The notes: generated by a model from the letters alone, not told the origin. Positions 45,920-56,006 are shown, counted from the first letter of the stretch. The stretch: DNA of 64,000 nucleotides from Crocinitomicaceae bacterium (GCA_028689775.1 JAQVCM010000006.1:62001-126000); one strand, 5' to 3'. Numbers and translations: made by a program.

Positions 45920-46170
45920 ATTTATACCTCTTCATAAGCTTTTTTCTGAAATTTCACAAAGAGTTGGATTGCTCTCATTTTTGTTTTAAACTTACTTGCT
46001 CTGTAATCATATAAGCTAATTAAAGAATATCCTAATAAAGCTATAAGACAGTTAAAATACAAATTATCAAACAAATAGACCTATTTACGTGGCGGCTTTT
46101 GATCGAAAAGCAAAAAAATCATTTTAAGTTTTATCGATTCACTTGTTTCAATAGAATATAATTGTAATTT

Positions 46171-46182
46171 TGCACCCGTTAA
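46171..46182 (+). promoter_or_regulatory. Promoter-proximal block of tRNA-Gln copy 2
   Basis: The preceding TAATTTTG (46165-46172) and TTG (46144-46146) match copy 1 with a similar spacer. TGCACCCGTTAA leads into the tRNA. Confidence 0.65.
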
Positions 46183-46255
46183 TGGCCCATGGTGTAACTG
46201 GCAACACGTCGGTTTTTGGTACCGAAGAGTCTAGGTTCGAGCCCTAGTGGGCCAA
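46183..46255 (+). tRNA. tRNA-Gln (anticodon TTG), copy 2
   Basis: Identical in all 73 bases to the copy at 45801. Upstream promoter and downstream hairpin are also duplicated, but with differences, so the two units have diverged outside the tRNA. Confidence 0.96.
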
Positions 46256-46272
46256 CTCTTAAAAGTTGGTAA

Positions 46273-46304
46273 TGCCCTTTCAGAAATGAAAGGGCATTTT
46301 TTTT
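46273..46304 (+). terminator. Terminator of tRNA-Gln copy 2
   Basis: Stem TGCCCTTTCA/TGAAAGGGCA (46273-46282 with 46287-46296) and eight or more T. Compared with copy 1 the outer pairs have changed on both arms, which keeps the stem. Confidence 0.85.
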
Positions 46305-46350
46305 TAAAAGCAATACAGATTCAAGCAATTTCAAATTTCATCTTATAACT

Positions 46351-46382
46351 CGCCAAAATTCAATTTTTATTAAGTAATGGCG
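46351..46382. repeat. Intergenic hairpin repeat 1
   Basis: CGCCA (46351-46355) pairs with TGGCG (46378-46382), with poor inner pairing, followed by GGATATAA. Related to repeats 2 and 3. Confidence 0.5.
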
Positions 46383-46575
46383 GGATATAAATAGTAAGAA
46401 ATCAACCGTATAACGCTATTTCAATGCGAATGATGCAGTAAATCACTGAAAGTAATCTCAAAATAAAGAGTGGACAGCTACATAATTATCGTGAGAAAAA
46501 AATTAATCTTCAAATTAAACATCTATTTTTCAACCAATTAAATAAAAAAAGGAATTACTGTTTTACATGATAACC

Positions 46576-46608
46576 CGCCATTACTCTGTTTTTTGTCGAG
46601 TAATGGCG
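46576..46608. repeat. Intergenic hairpin repeat 2
   Basis: Perfect 11-bp stem CGCCATTACTC/GAGTAATGGCG with an 11-base loop, followed by AGATAAAA. Confidence 0.7.
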
Positions 46609-46738
46609 AGATAAAATTGGAATATAATGCAAGGATACCACCCTATTTCGAAGTAATCACAAAACAAACTACAGCAAGGAGATTATTCAAAACAACCTCA
46701 ATATGAGTATTCTATTTAATTAAAAGCCTATTATAAAT

Positions 46739-46771
46739 CGCCAAAACTATCGAATAAATAGAGTTTTGGCG
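46739..46771. repeat. Intergenic hairpin repeat 3
   Basis: Perfect 10-bp stem CGCCAAAACT/AGTTTTGGCG (46739-46748 with 46762-46771), followed by GAATATAATG. The rest of 46305-46944 holds no gene that I can support. Confidence 0.7.
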
Positions 46772-46944
46772 GAATATAATGTAAATGAGAACAATCATAC
46801 ACTTTATAAAGGTTTCAATCGTTTTCAAATCACACCAACTGATAAAATACAAACCTTAAAGCGAGCACTTCCGCTATTTATAGGTAAAAATCAGAATACA
46901 AACACATTCAAGCAACAAACATTTCCTTAAAGTGATTTTTTGTC

Positions 46945-46952
46945 TAACTTTG
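46945..46952 (+). promoter_or_regulatory. -7 box TAACTTTG of panD
   Basis: Lies 20 bases before the panD ATG at 46973, so an earlier TTG at 46940 cannot be the start. Confidence 0.55.
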
Positions 46953-46972
46953 CACCAGAATATTTTAGAATA

Positions 46973-47323
46973 ATGTTGATTCAAGTAGTAAAATCCAAAA
47001 TACACCGTGTTAAAGTAACACAGGCAGACTTAAATTACATTGGTAGTATTACCATTGATGAAGATTTAATGATAGCATCGAACATCATCGAAGGTGAAAA
47101 AGTACAAATCGTGAACATCAATAATGGAGAACGTTTTGAAACTTATGTAATCAAGGGTGATGCAAAGTCTGGAACCATTTGTTTGAATGGCCCGGCAGCA
47201 AGACGCGTAGCAACGAATGACTTAATCATCATTATCGGTTACGGTTTTATGGAATTTGAAGAAGCGAAAAACTTCAAACCTTGTCTTGTGTTTCCAAATG
47301 AAACCACGAACCTCATCGATTAA
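46973..47323 (+). CDS. panD: Aspartate 1-decarboxylase
   Basis: 116 residues from [12 protein letters not shown]. The proenzyme cleaves itself between Gly24 and Ser25 (YIGSITID) to make the pyruvoyl cofactor. [20 protein letters not shown] is the family's C-terminal signature. It makes beta-alanine for pantothenate, hence CoA. The stop overlaps the next ATG by one base, so it heads a three-gene coupled operon with a flippase-like gene and rfaE2. Confidence 0.95.
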   Translation: MLIQVVKSKIHRVKVTQADLNYIGSITIDEDLMIASNIIEGEKVQIVNINNGERFETYVIKGDAKSGTICLNGPAARRVATNDLIIIIGYGFMEFEEAKNFKPCLVFPNETTNLID

Positions 47324-48369
47324 TGCGTAAAATTTCCATTGTTGGTTTATTAAAAACAGTTCTTCCATTACTTTTAGGAATATACCTCATCTGGTATTTC
47401 TTCAATGGAATGTCTGAAAAATCACTGGAAGTTTTTTATAATTCACTTCGAGAAGCCAATTATTTTTGGATTTTCATTGCCTTGGCATTGAGTTTCCTCA
47501 CATTTTGTATTCGCGCCTATCGCTGGAAATATGTATTGGAACCGATGGGATATCATACCAAATTCTGGAACCGATATCATGCTTTGATGATTGGCTATTT
47601 GGTCAACTTAACCATTCCTCGCGCTGGTGAAGCATCTCGCGCTGCAATGTTATTTCGCTCGGACGGAGTTCCGTTTTCAAAATCTTTTGGAACAATTATC
47701 GGTGAAAGAGCAGTTGATTTAATCATGCTCGCATCTGTTGCAGCATTGACAGCACTTTTGGGTTTTGATGCGTTTATGGATATCTTTCATCAAATTCAAA
47801 CTCAATTTGCACCTGTAGAAGTTGCTGATGGTGGTTTGCCTTGGAAGTTGATTATTTATAGCATCGTTGGCGCTGGTTTGGTTGGCTTGATTTTGGTGAT
47901 GATTTTCCATGTCAAATGGAGAAGTAAACTAATTGGCTTTGCACAAGATGTGATTGCTGGTGTACTTTCCATTTTTAAATCTAAAAATCCAGGAGCATAT
48001 ATTTTCCAAACCATCTTGATTTGGGTTTTATACATCGTTTATTTTGCAATTCCTTTTTTAAGTTTGGAGCAAACCAAAGATTTTCCAATGGATGGAATTC
48101 TATTGGCATTTATCGCAGGATCACTCGGAATTACCTTCACCAACGGTGGAATCGGAACTTTTCCGCTTTTAGTGGGTTTGGTGATCGTTTTCTACCTCGG
48201 TGATACCGTTCCAGATGCTTTGGCTATTGGAAATGCTTTGGGAATGATCATCTGGGTTTCTCAAACTTTACTTTTGATTGTGATGGGATTGATTTCACTC
48301 ATTTTATTACCTAAAAATTACACCAAAGACCATGTCGAGACTAAGCTACATTCAGAACAAAATCGTTAA
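47323..48369 (+). CDS. Lysylphosphatidylglycerol synthase-like transmembrane protein
   Basis: 348 residues with about eight helices of the UPF0104/AglD-MprF-like family. Visible features are YRWKYVLEPMGY, NLTIPRAGEASRAAMLFR near residue 95 and SLGITFTNGGIGTFPLLVG. Members are predicted membrane flippases or lipid-modifying proteins. Its 3' end overlaps rfaE2 by 38 bases. The function is inferred from family, and a link with LPS heptose is suggestive only. Confidence 0.87.
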   Translation: MRKISIVGLLKTVLPLLLGIYLIWYFFNGMSEKSLEVFYNSLREANYFWIFIALALSFLTFCIRAYRWKYVLEPMGYHTKFWNRYHALMIGYLVNLTIPRAGEASRAAMLFRSDGVPFSKSFGTIIGERAVDLIMLASVAALTALLGFDAFMDIFHQIQTQFAPVEVADGGLPWKLIIYSIVGAGLVGLILVMIFHVKWRSKLIGFAQDVIAGVLSIFKSKNPGAYIFQTILIWVLYIVYFAIPFLSLEQTKDFPMDGILLAFIAGSLGITFTNGGIGTFPLLVGLVIVFYLGDTVPDALAIGNALGMIIWVSQTLLLIVMGLISLILLPKNYTKDHVETKLHSEQNR

Positions 48370-48847
48370 TCCAGAGCAAGCAGCTCGCATTATCAACATC
48401 TGGAAAATGAAAGGTGATCAAGTTGTTTTCACCAACGGATGTTTCGATATTCTTCACAAAGGGCATGTCATTTATTTAGCAAAAGCTGCTGAATTGGGCG
48501 ATCGTTTAGTCATTGGATTAAACTCAGATACTTCTATTCAAAAACAAAACAAAGGTATTGAACGACCTATTAATCCGCAGGAAGCAAGAGAAGTCGTTTT
48601 GGCTGCTCTCGGATTTGTAGATTTGATTGTCATTTTCGAAGCCGATACACCAATCGAATTGATTGAATCGCTTCATCCAAACATCTTGGTAAAAGGTGCG
48701 GATTATGATCCGAATGAAACAGATCCTAAGCATAAAAAATACATTGTCGGTTCAGATTTTGTTCGTAAAAATAACGGTCAAGTAGCAGTTGTGGATTTGG
48801 AAGCAGGTTTTTCAACTACTTCCTTGATTCAAAAAATGAAATCGTAA
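48332..48847 (+). CDS. rfaE2: D-glycero-beta-D-manno-heptose 1-phosphate adenylyltransferase
   Basis: 171 residues. FTNGCFDILHKGHVIYL near residue 34 has the HxGH nucleotidyltransferase motif, and LNSDTSIQKQNKG and RPINPQEAREVVLAAL are RfaE2 signatures. It adds AMP to heptose-1-phosphate in ADP-heptose synthesis for LPS core. The ADP-heptose epimerase gene rfaD lies at 56213. The kinase half (rfaE1) is not in the window. Strongly overlaps the upstream gene, which implies coupled translation. Confidence 0.92.
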   Translation: MSRLSYIQNKIVNPEQAARIINIWKMKGDQVVFTNGCFDILHKGHVIYLAKAAELGDRLVIGLNSDTSIQKQNKGIERPINPQEAREVVLAALGFVDLIVIFEADTPIELIESLHPNILVKGADYDPNETDPKHKKYIVGSDFVRKNNGQVAVVDLEAGFSTTSLIQKMKS

Positions 48848-49067
48848 AATAGGTAGTGATAAACATTCTTCTGACTGTATTTGAAAAGTGAATATTTCTA
48901 CTCAGTGCCTTCTGATTTTACATCCGTCTAAGGATGAAATAACACCAAATTTACAGTAGAAAACTTTCCGACTAACAGCTCAAATAATCTTAAAGTTATT
49001 CCTCAAAAAAGATTTGTCAAATTTCTTTTAAAAGCTACAATCGGAAGATGTTGCAACTTAATTTTCT

Positions 49068-51683
49068 TTAATAAACGACCGTAATTGAACCATTTCGAAC
49101 TTCTCCATCATAGGTCAATTTATAGAAATAAACTCCTTCAGTAATTTTTTCACCTGATTGATCCAATCCACTAAAAGGTTTTTCGCCGTATTTCTGCGTG
49201 TAAATTAAATTCCCCCACCGATTCCAAATCATCAAATCATATTTTACGCACGGATTAAAAAACTGGTCAACATCCAATTGATCATTGACCATGTCGCCAT
49301 TTGGCGTAATCACGTTTGGAAAATCAAAAGCAGTTATTTCTGATCCTGCCATTACTAATGCTTGTGTTGTAGGAACTGAATTGCATCCATTTACATGATA
49401 AACAACTGAATAAAGTCCTACACTTGATCCTTTTGTGATTAAAGATGCCGTTTGTCCTTGCGCCGTGAAATTATTTGGCCCGCTCCATACGTATGTACCG
49501 CTCGTTGAAGGATTTACAACCGACATCATGAATTCCTCACCAGGACAACCTAACGGCGAATTGGTAATGAAATCAGGTGTAGCAGGAATCGGATTCACTG
49601 TTAAATTCAGCGTAACAACAGAATCACAACCAGATATAGAAAATAAATTAACGGTATAGGTTCCAGCAAGCGCATAAGATATTCCACCAACAGAGTACGT
49701 CTCACCTTGACAAATGAATTTATTATCAGTAACTGAATAAGCAGGTCTCACTGTTAAGTTTAAAGTTACGATGGAATCACAACCGCCCGAAGAAGGAAAT
49801 GTTCCAAAATAAGTTCCTGTTGTTGTAAGTCCTTGGTTATTGAATGCAAACGTTTCTCCTTGACAGATGAATTGATTAACTTCATTTATAAGTGCTGAAC
49901 TGACTGTTAAATTTAGCGTAATGATTGAATCGCAACCAGAGATTGATTGTAAATTCGCGATGTACGTTCCAGAACTTGAATACGTTTGATTATTAAAGGT
50001 ATAACTTTGTCCAGTACAAATCGATTGATTGAGGATTTGATTGTAATTTGGCTTTACGGTTAAATTTAAAGTTACAATTGAATCACATCCTGTTACGGAT
50101 TGAAAAGTCTCTACGTATGAACCTGAACTCGTCAAGGTCTGTCCGTTAAAAACATAATTATCACCCGGACAAATGGATTGATTGAACGAAGATGTAAAAT
50201 TAGGTACAACAGATAATTGAAGTGTCACAAGGGAATCACAGCCAGTTGAAGTTGTAAAAGTATGTGGATAATTTCCACTTGTTGAATACGTATTACCACC
50301 AAAAGCGTAATTATTTCCTTGACATATTGTAACCGCATTCGTTATTGGCAAAACAGGTCCATTCACGCTTAGATTTAAAGTCACGACTGAATCGCAACCA
50401 CTTGCCATCGGAAATGTAGCGTAATAGGTTCCTGCGGTATTGTAATTATTTCCATTGAAAGGATAAGTATCACCAAAACAAATCGCTTGATTTACAATCG
50501 AATTCGGTGCAGGATTCGCCGTTAAATTTAGGGTGATGATGGAATCGCAATTGAATTGAGTCTGAAGTGATATCGTATGCGTTCCCGGTGTTGTAAACGT
50601 TTGTCCAGCTAAGGTATATGAATCACCAATGCAAAATGATGCATTTTGTGTGATGTTAAACGATGGATTGGTGGTGATTTTAATGGTGTCTTTCGTGACG
50701 CAAGTTGGTCCAAAAGATGTAGCATACGTCGTAACAATGTATTCGTTTACAATGGGCACGCCCGAAGTATTTGAAATGGTTGCAGTAGGATTAGCAATGT
50801 TTGTTTGATCCAATCCAGTTGCTGGTGACCACGAGTAGGTATTGCTCGCATCTGGAGCGGTACCAATTACATTGGCTTGATTCGAACAACTTGATAGATC
50901 ATTTCCCGCTTCGGAAGGAACGGCATTCGAAAATATTTTCACGTTTTTGATTGAATGCTGATCCGAAACTCCACCTGTACTTGCGGAAAAGCCAAAATAT
51001 CCAGGATAATCAATTGGGTTGACAAGCGTTGTGGATAAAAACAAGGTTAATGGCGGACTCGGATTAAAAAGAGTTGGTTTAGATAACCAGACTTCAACCA
51101 AGCCATTGTTATAAACAATCTTTGCTTTGGTATAGGCTGTTTTACGCATGAAAGACAAATCACCTCCATTGTTGTTTCTTCTAACAATGGACGGATTGCA
51201 TTCGTCGTATCCATTCGGACCATTTAAAATCTGAATCGATGGAACAAGTGATGTATTTACACCATTTGGACCATTACATCCATTGTCCCACGTATCAAAA
51301 GCAACTTTTAATCCAGCTGCATTTGAAGGAACACCTAAAACATTTCCTACTACAAATCCGGTTGGCGCTTGATCTAAAAAACAAAAAACCATTCCATCAG
51401 CTCCTTGTTGACCGAACATTCTAAATTCAAATTCAACAGTAAATTGAGGACATAATCCTAAATCAACCACTTGATTGTAATAAATGGTACCACTTTGATT
51501 GAGCAAATTAGGAGTTAATAAAATTTCGCCGTTATTAACATACGCATTTCCTGTTAGGTTCCATCCACTTGTGTTCACTGGATTTCCATTTAGTTCCCCA
51601 AAGATTTGTGTTTGCGCAAGAATAGATGAAGTCGAAACGACCATCAGTAAAAGTGAATATAGAAAAGAATAAAACTTCATCAT
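49068..51683 (-). CDS. T9SS type B sorting-domain protein with lectin and seven repeats
   Basis: 871 residues with signal peptide (SSILAQ, cut near 23). An L-type lectin-like domain covers about 25-255 (GQQGADGMVFCFLDQAP). After a short linker come seven ~51-residue repeats (about 345-705), each starting near ICxGxxY and ending GCDSIVTLNLTV. The C-terminal ~85 residues are the gliding-motility type sorting domain (FDFPNVITPNGDMVND, WNRWGNLIY, EGVYFYKLTY). It should be secreted by the type IX system and attached to the surface. Probably an adhesin; sugar specificity unknown. Confidence 0.92.
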   Translation of the reverse strand: MMKFYSFLYSLLLMVVSTSSILAQTQIFGELNGNPVNTSGWNLTGNAYVNNGEILLTPNLLNQSGTIYYNQVVDLGLCPQFTVEFEFRMFGQQGADGMVFCFLDQAPTGFVVGNVLGVPSNAAGLKVAFDTWDNGCNGPNGVNTSLVPSIQILNGPNGYDECNPSIVRRNNNGGDLSFMRKTAYTKAKIVYNNGLVEVWLSKPTLFNPSPPLTLFLSTTLVNPIDYPGYFGFSASTGGVSDQHSIKNVKIFSNAVPSEAGNDLSSCSNQANVIGTAPDASNTYSWSPATGLDQTNIANPTATISNTSGVPIVNEYIVTTYATSFGPTCVTKDTIKITTNPSFNITQNASFCIGDSYTLAGQTFTTPGTHTISLQTQFNCDSIITLNLTANPAPNSIVNQAICFGDTYPFNGNNYNTAGTYYATFPMASGCDSVVTLNLSVNGPVLPITNAVTICQGNNYAFGGNTYSTSGNYPHTFTTSTGCDSLVTLQLSVVPNFTSSFNQSICPGDNYVFNGQTLTSSGSYVETFQSVTGCDSIVTLNLTVKPNYNQILNQSICTGQSYTFNNQTYSSSGTYIANLQSISGCDSIITLNLTVSSALINEVNQFICQGETFAFNNQGLTTTGTYFGTFPSSGGCDSIVTLNLTVRPAYSVTDNKFICQGETYSVGGISYALAGTYTVNLFSISGCDSVVTLNLTVNPIPATPDFITNSPLGCPGEEFMMSVVNPSTSGTYVWSGPNNFTAQGQTASLITKGSSVGLYSVVYHVNGCNSVPTTQALVMAGSEITAFDFPNVITPNGDMVNDQLDVDQFFNPCVKYDLMIWNRWGNLIYTQKYGEKPFSGLDQSGEKITEGVYFYKLTYDGEVRNGSITVVY

Positions 51684-51801
51684 AAAACGTTATACTTTTG
51701 AAATACAAGCTTGGTTATAAAGGACTTAATTGACAATTACCTCGTAAATTTCAGATCTGTCCTTTATGTACAGACGTTCTGATCGGATAGAAGGTTGAAA
51801 A

Positions 51802-51840
51802 CATTTCCCAAAAGCATTTCCCAAAAGCATTTCTAAAAAC
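51802..51840 (+). repeat. 13-bp tandem repeat, three units
   Basis: CATTTCCCAAAAG occurs twice and then CATTTCTAAAAAC, in the 279-base gap upstream of both flanking divergent genes. Nothing else was seen there. Confidence 0.8.
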
Positions 51841-51962
51841 AGGTGTAAAATTAGCATTAGTAATTGACATTCAAATGAATCAACGGAAAATTAACGAGTT
51901 ATCAGGTAGTAAATAAATCAAATCCTTATTTTATTTGTAAACTTGCATTAATTATCTCATCT

Positions 51963-54704
51963 ATGAAGTTAAAAAATGTATTTCTCATCCTCTTGATTTT
52001 CATCCCTTTTATGTCGATGAGTCAAAATATGAATATTTCTGGTAATGTACACGACACGCTTGTTGATCAGCCACTTCCGAATGCTCTTGCAACCTTAATT
52101 CGAATAAAAGATTCCGTATTGTTAGGATTTCAGAGAACAGGAAAAGATGGAAATTTCGCTTTTAAAGATCTGAAATTAGACACCTTGCAACTAATCATAT
52201 CACATCCGAAATTTGGAGAACGTGAATATTATTTTTTCGGAAGACCGGACAATGCAAGCTTCGAATTGAAGCGTATTTTCCTGCCTCAGAAAACAGAACA
52301 AATTGATGAAATCACGATTTTTGCATACAAAGATCCTATTTACTACAAAGGAGACACCTTGGTGTATGTTGCCGATTCGTTTGCTACCAAACCCAATGCA
52401 GTTGTCGAAGATTTATTGAAAAAACTACCTGGAATATCGGTAGACAAAGATGGAAAAATAAAGTCTCAAGGAAAAGAAATTTCTCAGGTTTTGGTTGATG
52501 GCGATGAGTTTTTTGGCGCCGACCCAACGATGGCGACCCGAAATTTAGCCGCCAAAGGTGTTGAATCTGTTCAGGTATATGAGAAAAAAAGAGAAGATGC
52601 AACGGAAGGAGACGAAATGATTCAGGTGATGGATCTAAAATTGAAAGACGAAGCAAAAAAAGGTTATTTTGGAAAGGCATCTTTTGCAAGCGATTTCAGG
52701 AAGTTTTATGAAGGCGAGTTGCTAGCAAATAATTTCAACAAGAAGCAGAAAATATCCGCTTTTGTACTGACTTCAAACACCATGAAATCAAGCTTAGATT
52801 GGTCGGATGCCTACAAATACGGTTTGGACAATCAAACCGGTTATCAATACAATTCCGAAACAGATGGGTGGGAATCTGATGGAAGCAGAAACAATGGAGT
52901 TGGAATACCAACCACTTTTAAATCTGGCGTTTACTATGTAGATCAAGTTTCAAAAAAATTAAAAATTGGAGCCAATTATGCCAACACTTTCAATGCTTTA
53001 GAAACTGTTGAAAGCAATCGTTCACAATATTTCTTAAGTGATACCACTTATTTTAGTACACAAGAAAAAGTAAATCGATCTAAAAATGAATCACACGAAC
53101 TGAATTTATCCATCAAATACGATATTGATTCGTTGACTACTCTAGAAATTCTTCCAAAGTTGAAAATCAACAAAGCATCATCTGTTAACAATGATCAAAC
53201 TGATTTTATAGCGGAAGACAATGGTTTAACGCGTCAAACGAACGTCAACAATACCAATGACGCAGAAGGATTAAATTTCAAAACGAGAGTTGGTCTTACC
53301 CGAAAATTTAAAAAGGAAAAACGTGAATTAAAAATAAACAACAATTTTGTTTACGATAAAAACACGTCAGAAGGAACACTTTACACCAAAAATTCAAATT
53401 TCGGAAATCCACTTTTGAGCGATACAACCGATCAGAAGAAGAGTGGAAATGCAAGCATCATTTCAAATATTTTCGACATCACGTATGTAGAACCATTAAC
53501 CAAGAAATTTAGGTTAGAGATGGAATATGAATTATTCAATACCGTCAACGATCAAGAAAGAAAAACATTCAACGCAATCAATGGTCAATATACAGAGCTA
53601 GATTCCAATTATTCAAATATTTTTACAACCAAGAAAATTCAAAATCGCATCGGAACCTCGTTGATTTATGAATACAAAAAGCACTTTTTAGTTACGGGTA
53701 TATATGTTCGAAATGTACAGATTGAAAACAGCAATGAAATCAGTTTAAACACCATCAACCAAAACGTGAATAGCATCTTACCTCGTGTGAGATATCGTTA
53801 CAAAATTTCGCAAAATAAACGTTTGCAGTTTGGCTACAACACTTCTTCCAGACAACCTTCAATTAATCAATTACAACCGGTTAATGACAACTCAAATCCA
53901 AATAGATTGGTACTTGGTAATCCTGATTTATTACCAAGCTATACGCATCGAACAAACGTTTCTTACAACAGCTATAAACCAATCTCTGGCACCTATTTTG
54001 GCGCAAGTTTAAACAACAACATCACCCAAAATGATTTTTCAACCAGTGTCTTTTATGATGCACAAGGAAGAAGTGTTACGCAAAGTATTAACACCAGCGG
54101 CAATACCTCTTCCAACTTCTATTTTTGGGCAGGATTACCAATTTACAAACAAGTTCTGAAATTAGAATCTAGCTTAGATCTTGGTTATTATCAATATAAA
54201 AACTACATCAACAACCAAGAAAACACAACATTAAGTAAATATACCCGAGCAGGTTTGGCTATAAATTTGGAAAAAGACTCACTTGAAATCTCACTAGGCG
54301 GTGACTTAAGCTATACATTACCAAGCAGTAAAATCAACAGTGCACAAAACCAAGCTTATCTTACACAAACCTACAATGCTAATTTCAGATGGACGTTGCC
54401 GTATAAATTTGGAATTGAATCGGATGCTTCGTATGTCATCAATTCAAAGAGAACGGAAGGTTACAACATCAATTACTTGATCTGGAATGCCTGCGTCACA
54501 CGGGCTTTTGGTAAAATTGATTCCTGGATTCTTGGCGTAACCGTGAATGATATTTTAAATCAAAACATCAATACCAATAGAAATGTTTCTGCTGTTGTGA
54601 CAACCGATAGCAAAACAAACATCATCGCAAGATACTTCATGGTCAAATTGACTTATTTATTCAACAGCACTAAAACCAAACAACAAGATGATAGTCATTT
54701 CTAA
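51963..54704 (+). CDS. TonB-linked outer-membrane barrel (OMP_b-brl family)
   Basis: 913 residues with signal peptide (PFMSMSQ, about 20). A carboxypeptidase-like regulatory domain covers 25-100 (ISGNVHDTLVDQPLPNALAT). A plug-like domain is about 125-220 (VVEDLLKKLPGISVDKDGKI and QVLVDGDEFFG). The rest is the barrel, ending in YFMVKLTYLFNS. No N-terminal TonB box is clear. It likely imports a ligand or exports a small molecule. It overlaps a GLPGLI gene by 17 bases, a pairing common in Bacteroidota. Confidence 0.92.
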   Translation: MKLKNVFLILLIFIPFMSMSQNMNISGNVHDTLVDQPLPNALATLIRIKDSVLLGFQRTGKDGNFAFKDLKLDTLQLIISHPKFGEREYYFFGRPDNASFELKRIFLPQKTEQIDEITIFAYKDPIYYKGDTLVYVADSFATKPNAVVEDLLKKLPGISVDKDGKIKSQGKEISQVLVDGDEFFGADPTMATRNLAAKGVESVQVYEKKREDATEGDEMIQVMDLKLKDEAKKGYFGKASFASDFRKFYEGELLANNFNKKQKISAFVLTSNTMKSSLDWSDAYKYGLDNQTGYQYNSETDGWESDGSRNNGVGIPTTFKSGVYYVDQVSKKLKIGANYANTFNALETVESNRSQYFLSDTTYFSTQEKVNRSKNESHELNLSIKYDIDSLTTLEILPKLKINKASSVNNDQTDFIAEDNGLTRQTNVNNTNDAEGLNFKTRVGLTRKFKKEKRELKINNNFVYDKNTSEGTLYTKNSNFGNPLLSDTTDQKKSGNASIISNIFDITYVEPLTKKFRLEMEYELFNTVNDQERKTFNAINGQYTELDSNYSNIFTTKKIQNRIGTSLIYEYKKHFLVTGIYVRNVQIENSNEISLNTINQNVNSILPRVRYRYKISQNKRLQFGYNTSSRQPSINQLQPVNDNSNPNRLVLGNPDLLPSYTHRTNVSYNSYKPISGTYFGASLNNNITQNDFSTSVFYDAQGRSVTQSINTSGNTSSNFYFWAGLPIYKQVLKLESSLDLGYYQYKNYINNQENTTLSKYTRAGLAINLEKDSLEISLGGDLSYTLPSSKINSAQNQAYLTQTYNANFRWTLPYKFGIESDASYVINSKRTEGYNINYLIWNACVTRAFGKIDSWILGVTVNDILNQNINTNRNVSAVVTTDSKTNIIARYFMVKLTYLFNSTKTKQQDDSHF

Positions 54705-55416
54705 AATAAAATCTCTTTTAATACTTGCTTTCGTAGTATTGCATTTTATTGGAAATACGCAAATCACTTCAGGTAAAATTGTATTTGAGCGAAAAACGAA
54801 TCTCTTCAAAAAATTCGCCGAACCTCAAACTCAAAAATGGATCGGTGAGAAAAATAAATGGAAATACGAAGATTTTGAATTGTATTTCAACGATTCTATC
54901 TCTTTATTTATTCCAGCAGAAACAACAGATAGTGATAAATTAAGTTGGACAACCAACAAGAACACCGTTTATCAAAACCTCAACAAAGGAAGTAGAATTT
55001 CATTATTAACCGTATTTGGCGAAAATTTTGTAATTCAAGATTCTTTGCGAAAACGAACTTGGAAGATTACTGAAAACCGACGTACGATTGCTAAATTTAG
55101 CTGTCGACAAGCTATTTGGCAAATGGATGATTCAACTCGAATTTATGCTTGGTATAGTGAAGACATCATTCCAACTGTTGGACCCGAAACTTATACCGGT
55201 TTGCCAGGGGCCATTCTAGGACTTGCTGCAGAAGACGGTCGAATTGTTTATTTTGCAAAATCAGTTGAAGTGATGAAACCTAATTTCGAGAAATTAATTC
55301 CGAAAATGAATTTAAAAAATGCAACAACGGACGCGGAATTAAGAAGCAAGATGATTTCTCAATTTGGATCAAAAAAAGAATACATGCAGCTTATTGTTGA
55401 TTTATTCATTTGGTAG
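54688..55416 (+). CDS. GLPGLI family protein
   Basis: 242 residues with a signal peptide (VVLHFIGNTQ, near 25). The name motif is present as YTGLPGAILGLAAEDGRIVY near residue 170. The mature part is beta-rich and is found almost only in Bacteroidota with unknown function. Overlap with the TonB-linked barrel gene suggests joint expression and a linked role in uptake. Confidence 0.93.
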   Translation: MIVISKIKSLLILAFVVLHFIGNTQITSGKIVFERKTNLFKKFAEPQTQKWIGEKNKWKYEDFELYFNDSISLFIPAETTDSDKLSWTTNKNTVYQNLNKGSRISLLTVFGENFVIQDSLRKRTWKITENRRTIAKFSCRQAIWQMDDSTRIYAWYSEDIIPTVGPETYTGLPGAILGLAAEDGRIVYFAKSVEVMKPNFEKLIPKMNLKNATTDAELRSKMISQFGSKKEYMQLIVDLFIW

Positions 55417-55539
55417 CATAATCTGATTCCTATTTTAAAACGTGACTTGTTAAAAAATCATAAATAAAAATCTGAAAAACGATGCATTAACTAAAATTTA
55501 AGTTTACATTTACATTAACTAAAATAAGTAAATCAATAG

Positions 55540-55971
55540 ATGGTTCATTCCCCTTATATATTAATTGCTGAAGACGACGAAGATGATCGCATGTTATTGT
55601 CCTCTGCGTTTAAGGAATACCACATCCATGATCAAATTATTTTTGTAAATAACGGTGTTGAAGTTTTAAGGCATTTTGAAAAAATTGAATCTGGAAATCA
55701 ATCGCTATTTCCTTCTTTACTTGTTTTAGACTTAAACATGCCGAAAATAAATGGGAAGCAAGTCTTAAGCGAATTAAACATCAAGAGTTATTTTAAAAGT
55801 TTCAATACCGTGATGTTTTCTACCACGAGCTGTGAGAACGAAGTTCAAAACTGCATTGATTTAGGGATTTCAAAATACTTCGTAAAACCAACAGGTTATC
55901 AAGCTTTGTTGGATGTTGTGAATCAATTTTGCTTGTTGGCAGGATTTGTCAAAGCGGAATCGAATTCATAG
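55540..55971 (+). CDS. Single-domain response regulator
   Basis: 143 residues: only a receiver domain. The acidic pocket is AEDDEDD (Asp12, Asp13), the phospho-acceptor Asp64 in LDLNMPKINGK, Thr95 in FSTTS, and Lys116 in FVKPTG. No output domain follows, so it acts by protein contact, like CheY- or Rcp1-type regulators. No kinase gene is next to it. A MITE follows 35 bases after the stop. Confidence 0.92.
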   Translation: MVHSPYILIAEDDEDDRMLLSSAFKEYHIHDQIIFVNNGVEVLRHFEKIESGNQSLFPSLLVLDLNMPKINGKQVLSELNIKSYFKSFNTVMFSTTSCENEVQNCIDLGISKYFVKPTGYQALLDVVNQFCLLAGFVKAESNS

Positions 55972-56006
55972 TACCAAATCCAAAATCATCTTTATACAAT
56001 ACTAAT

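Noticed and set aside
46300-46800. Hairpin repeats as a CRISPR array
   Set aside because: Spacing is irregular, repeats are unequal, and no cas gene is near.
51802-51840. 13-bp repeats as regulator binding iterons
   Set aside because: Only three units, the last degenerate, with no origin or plasmid gene nearby.
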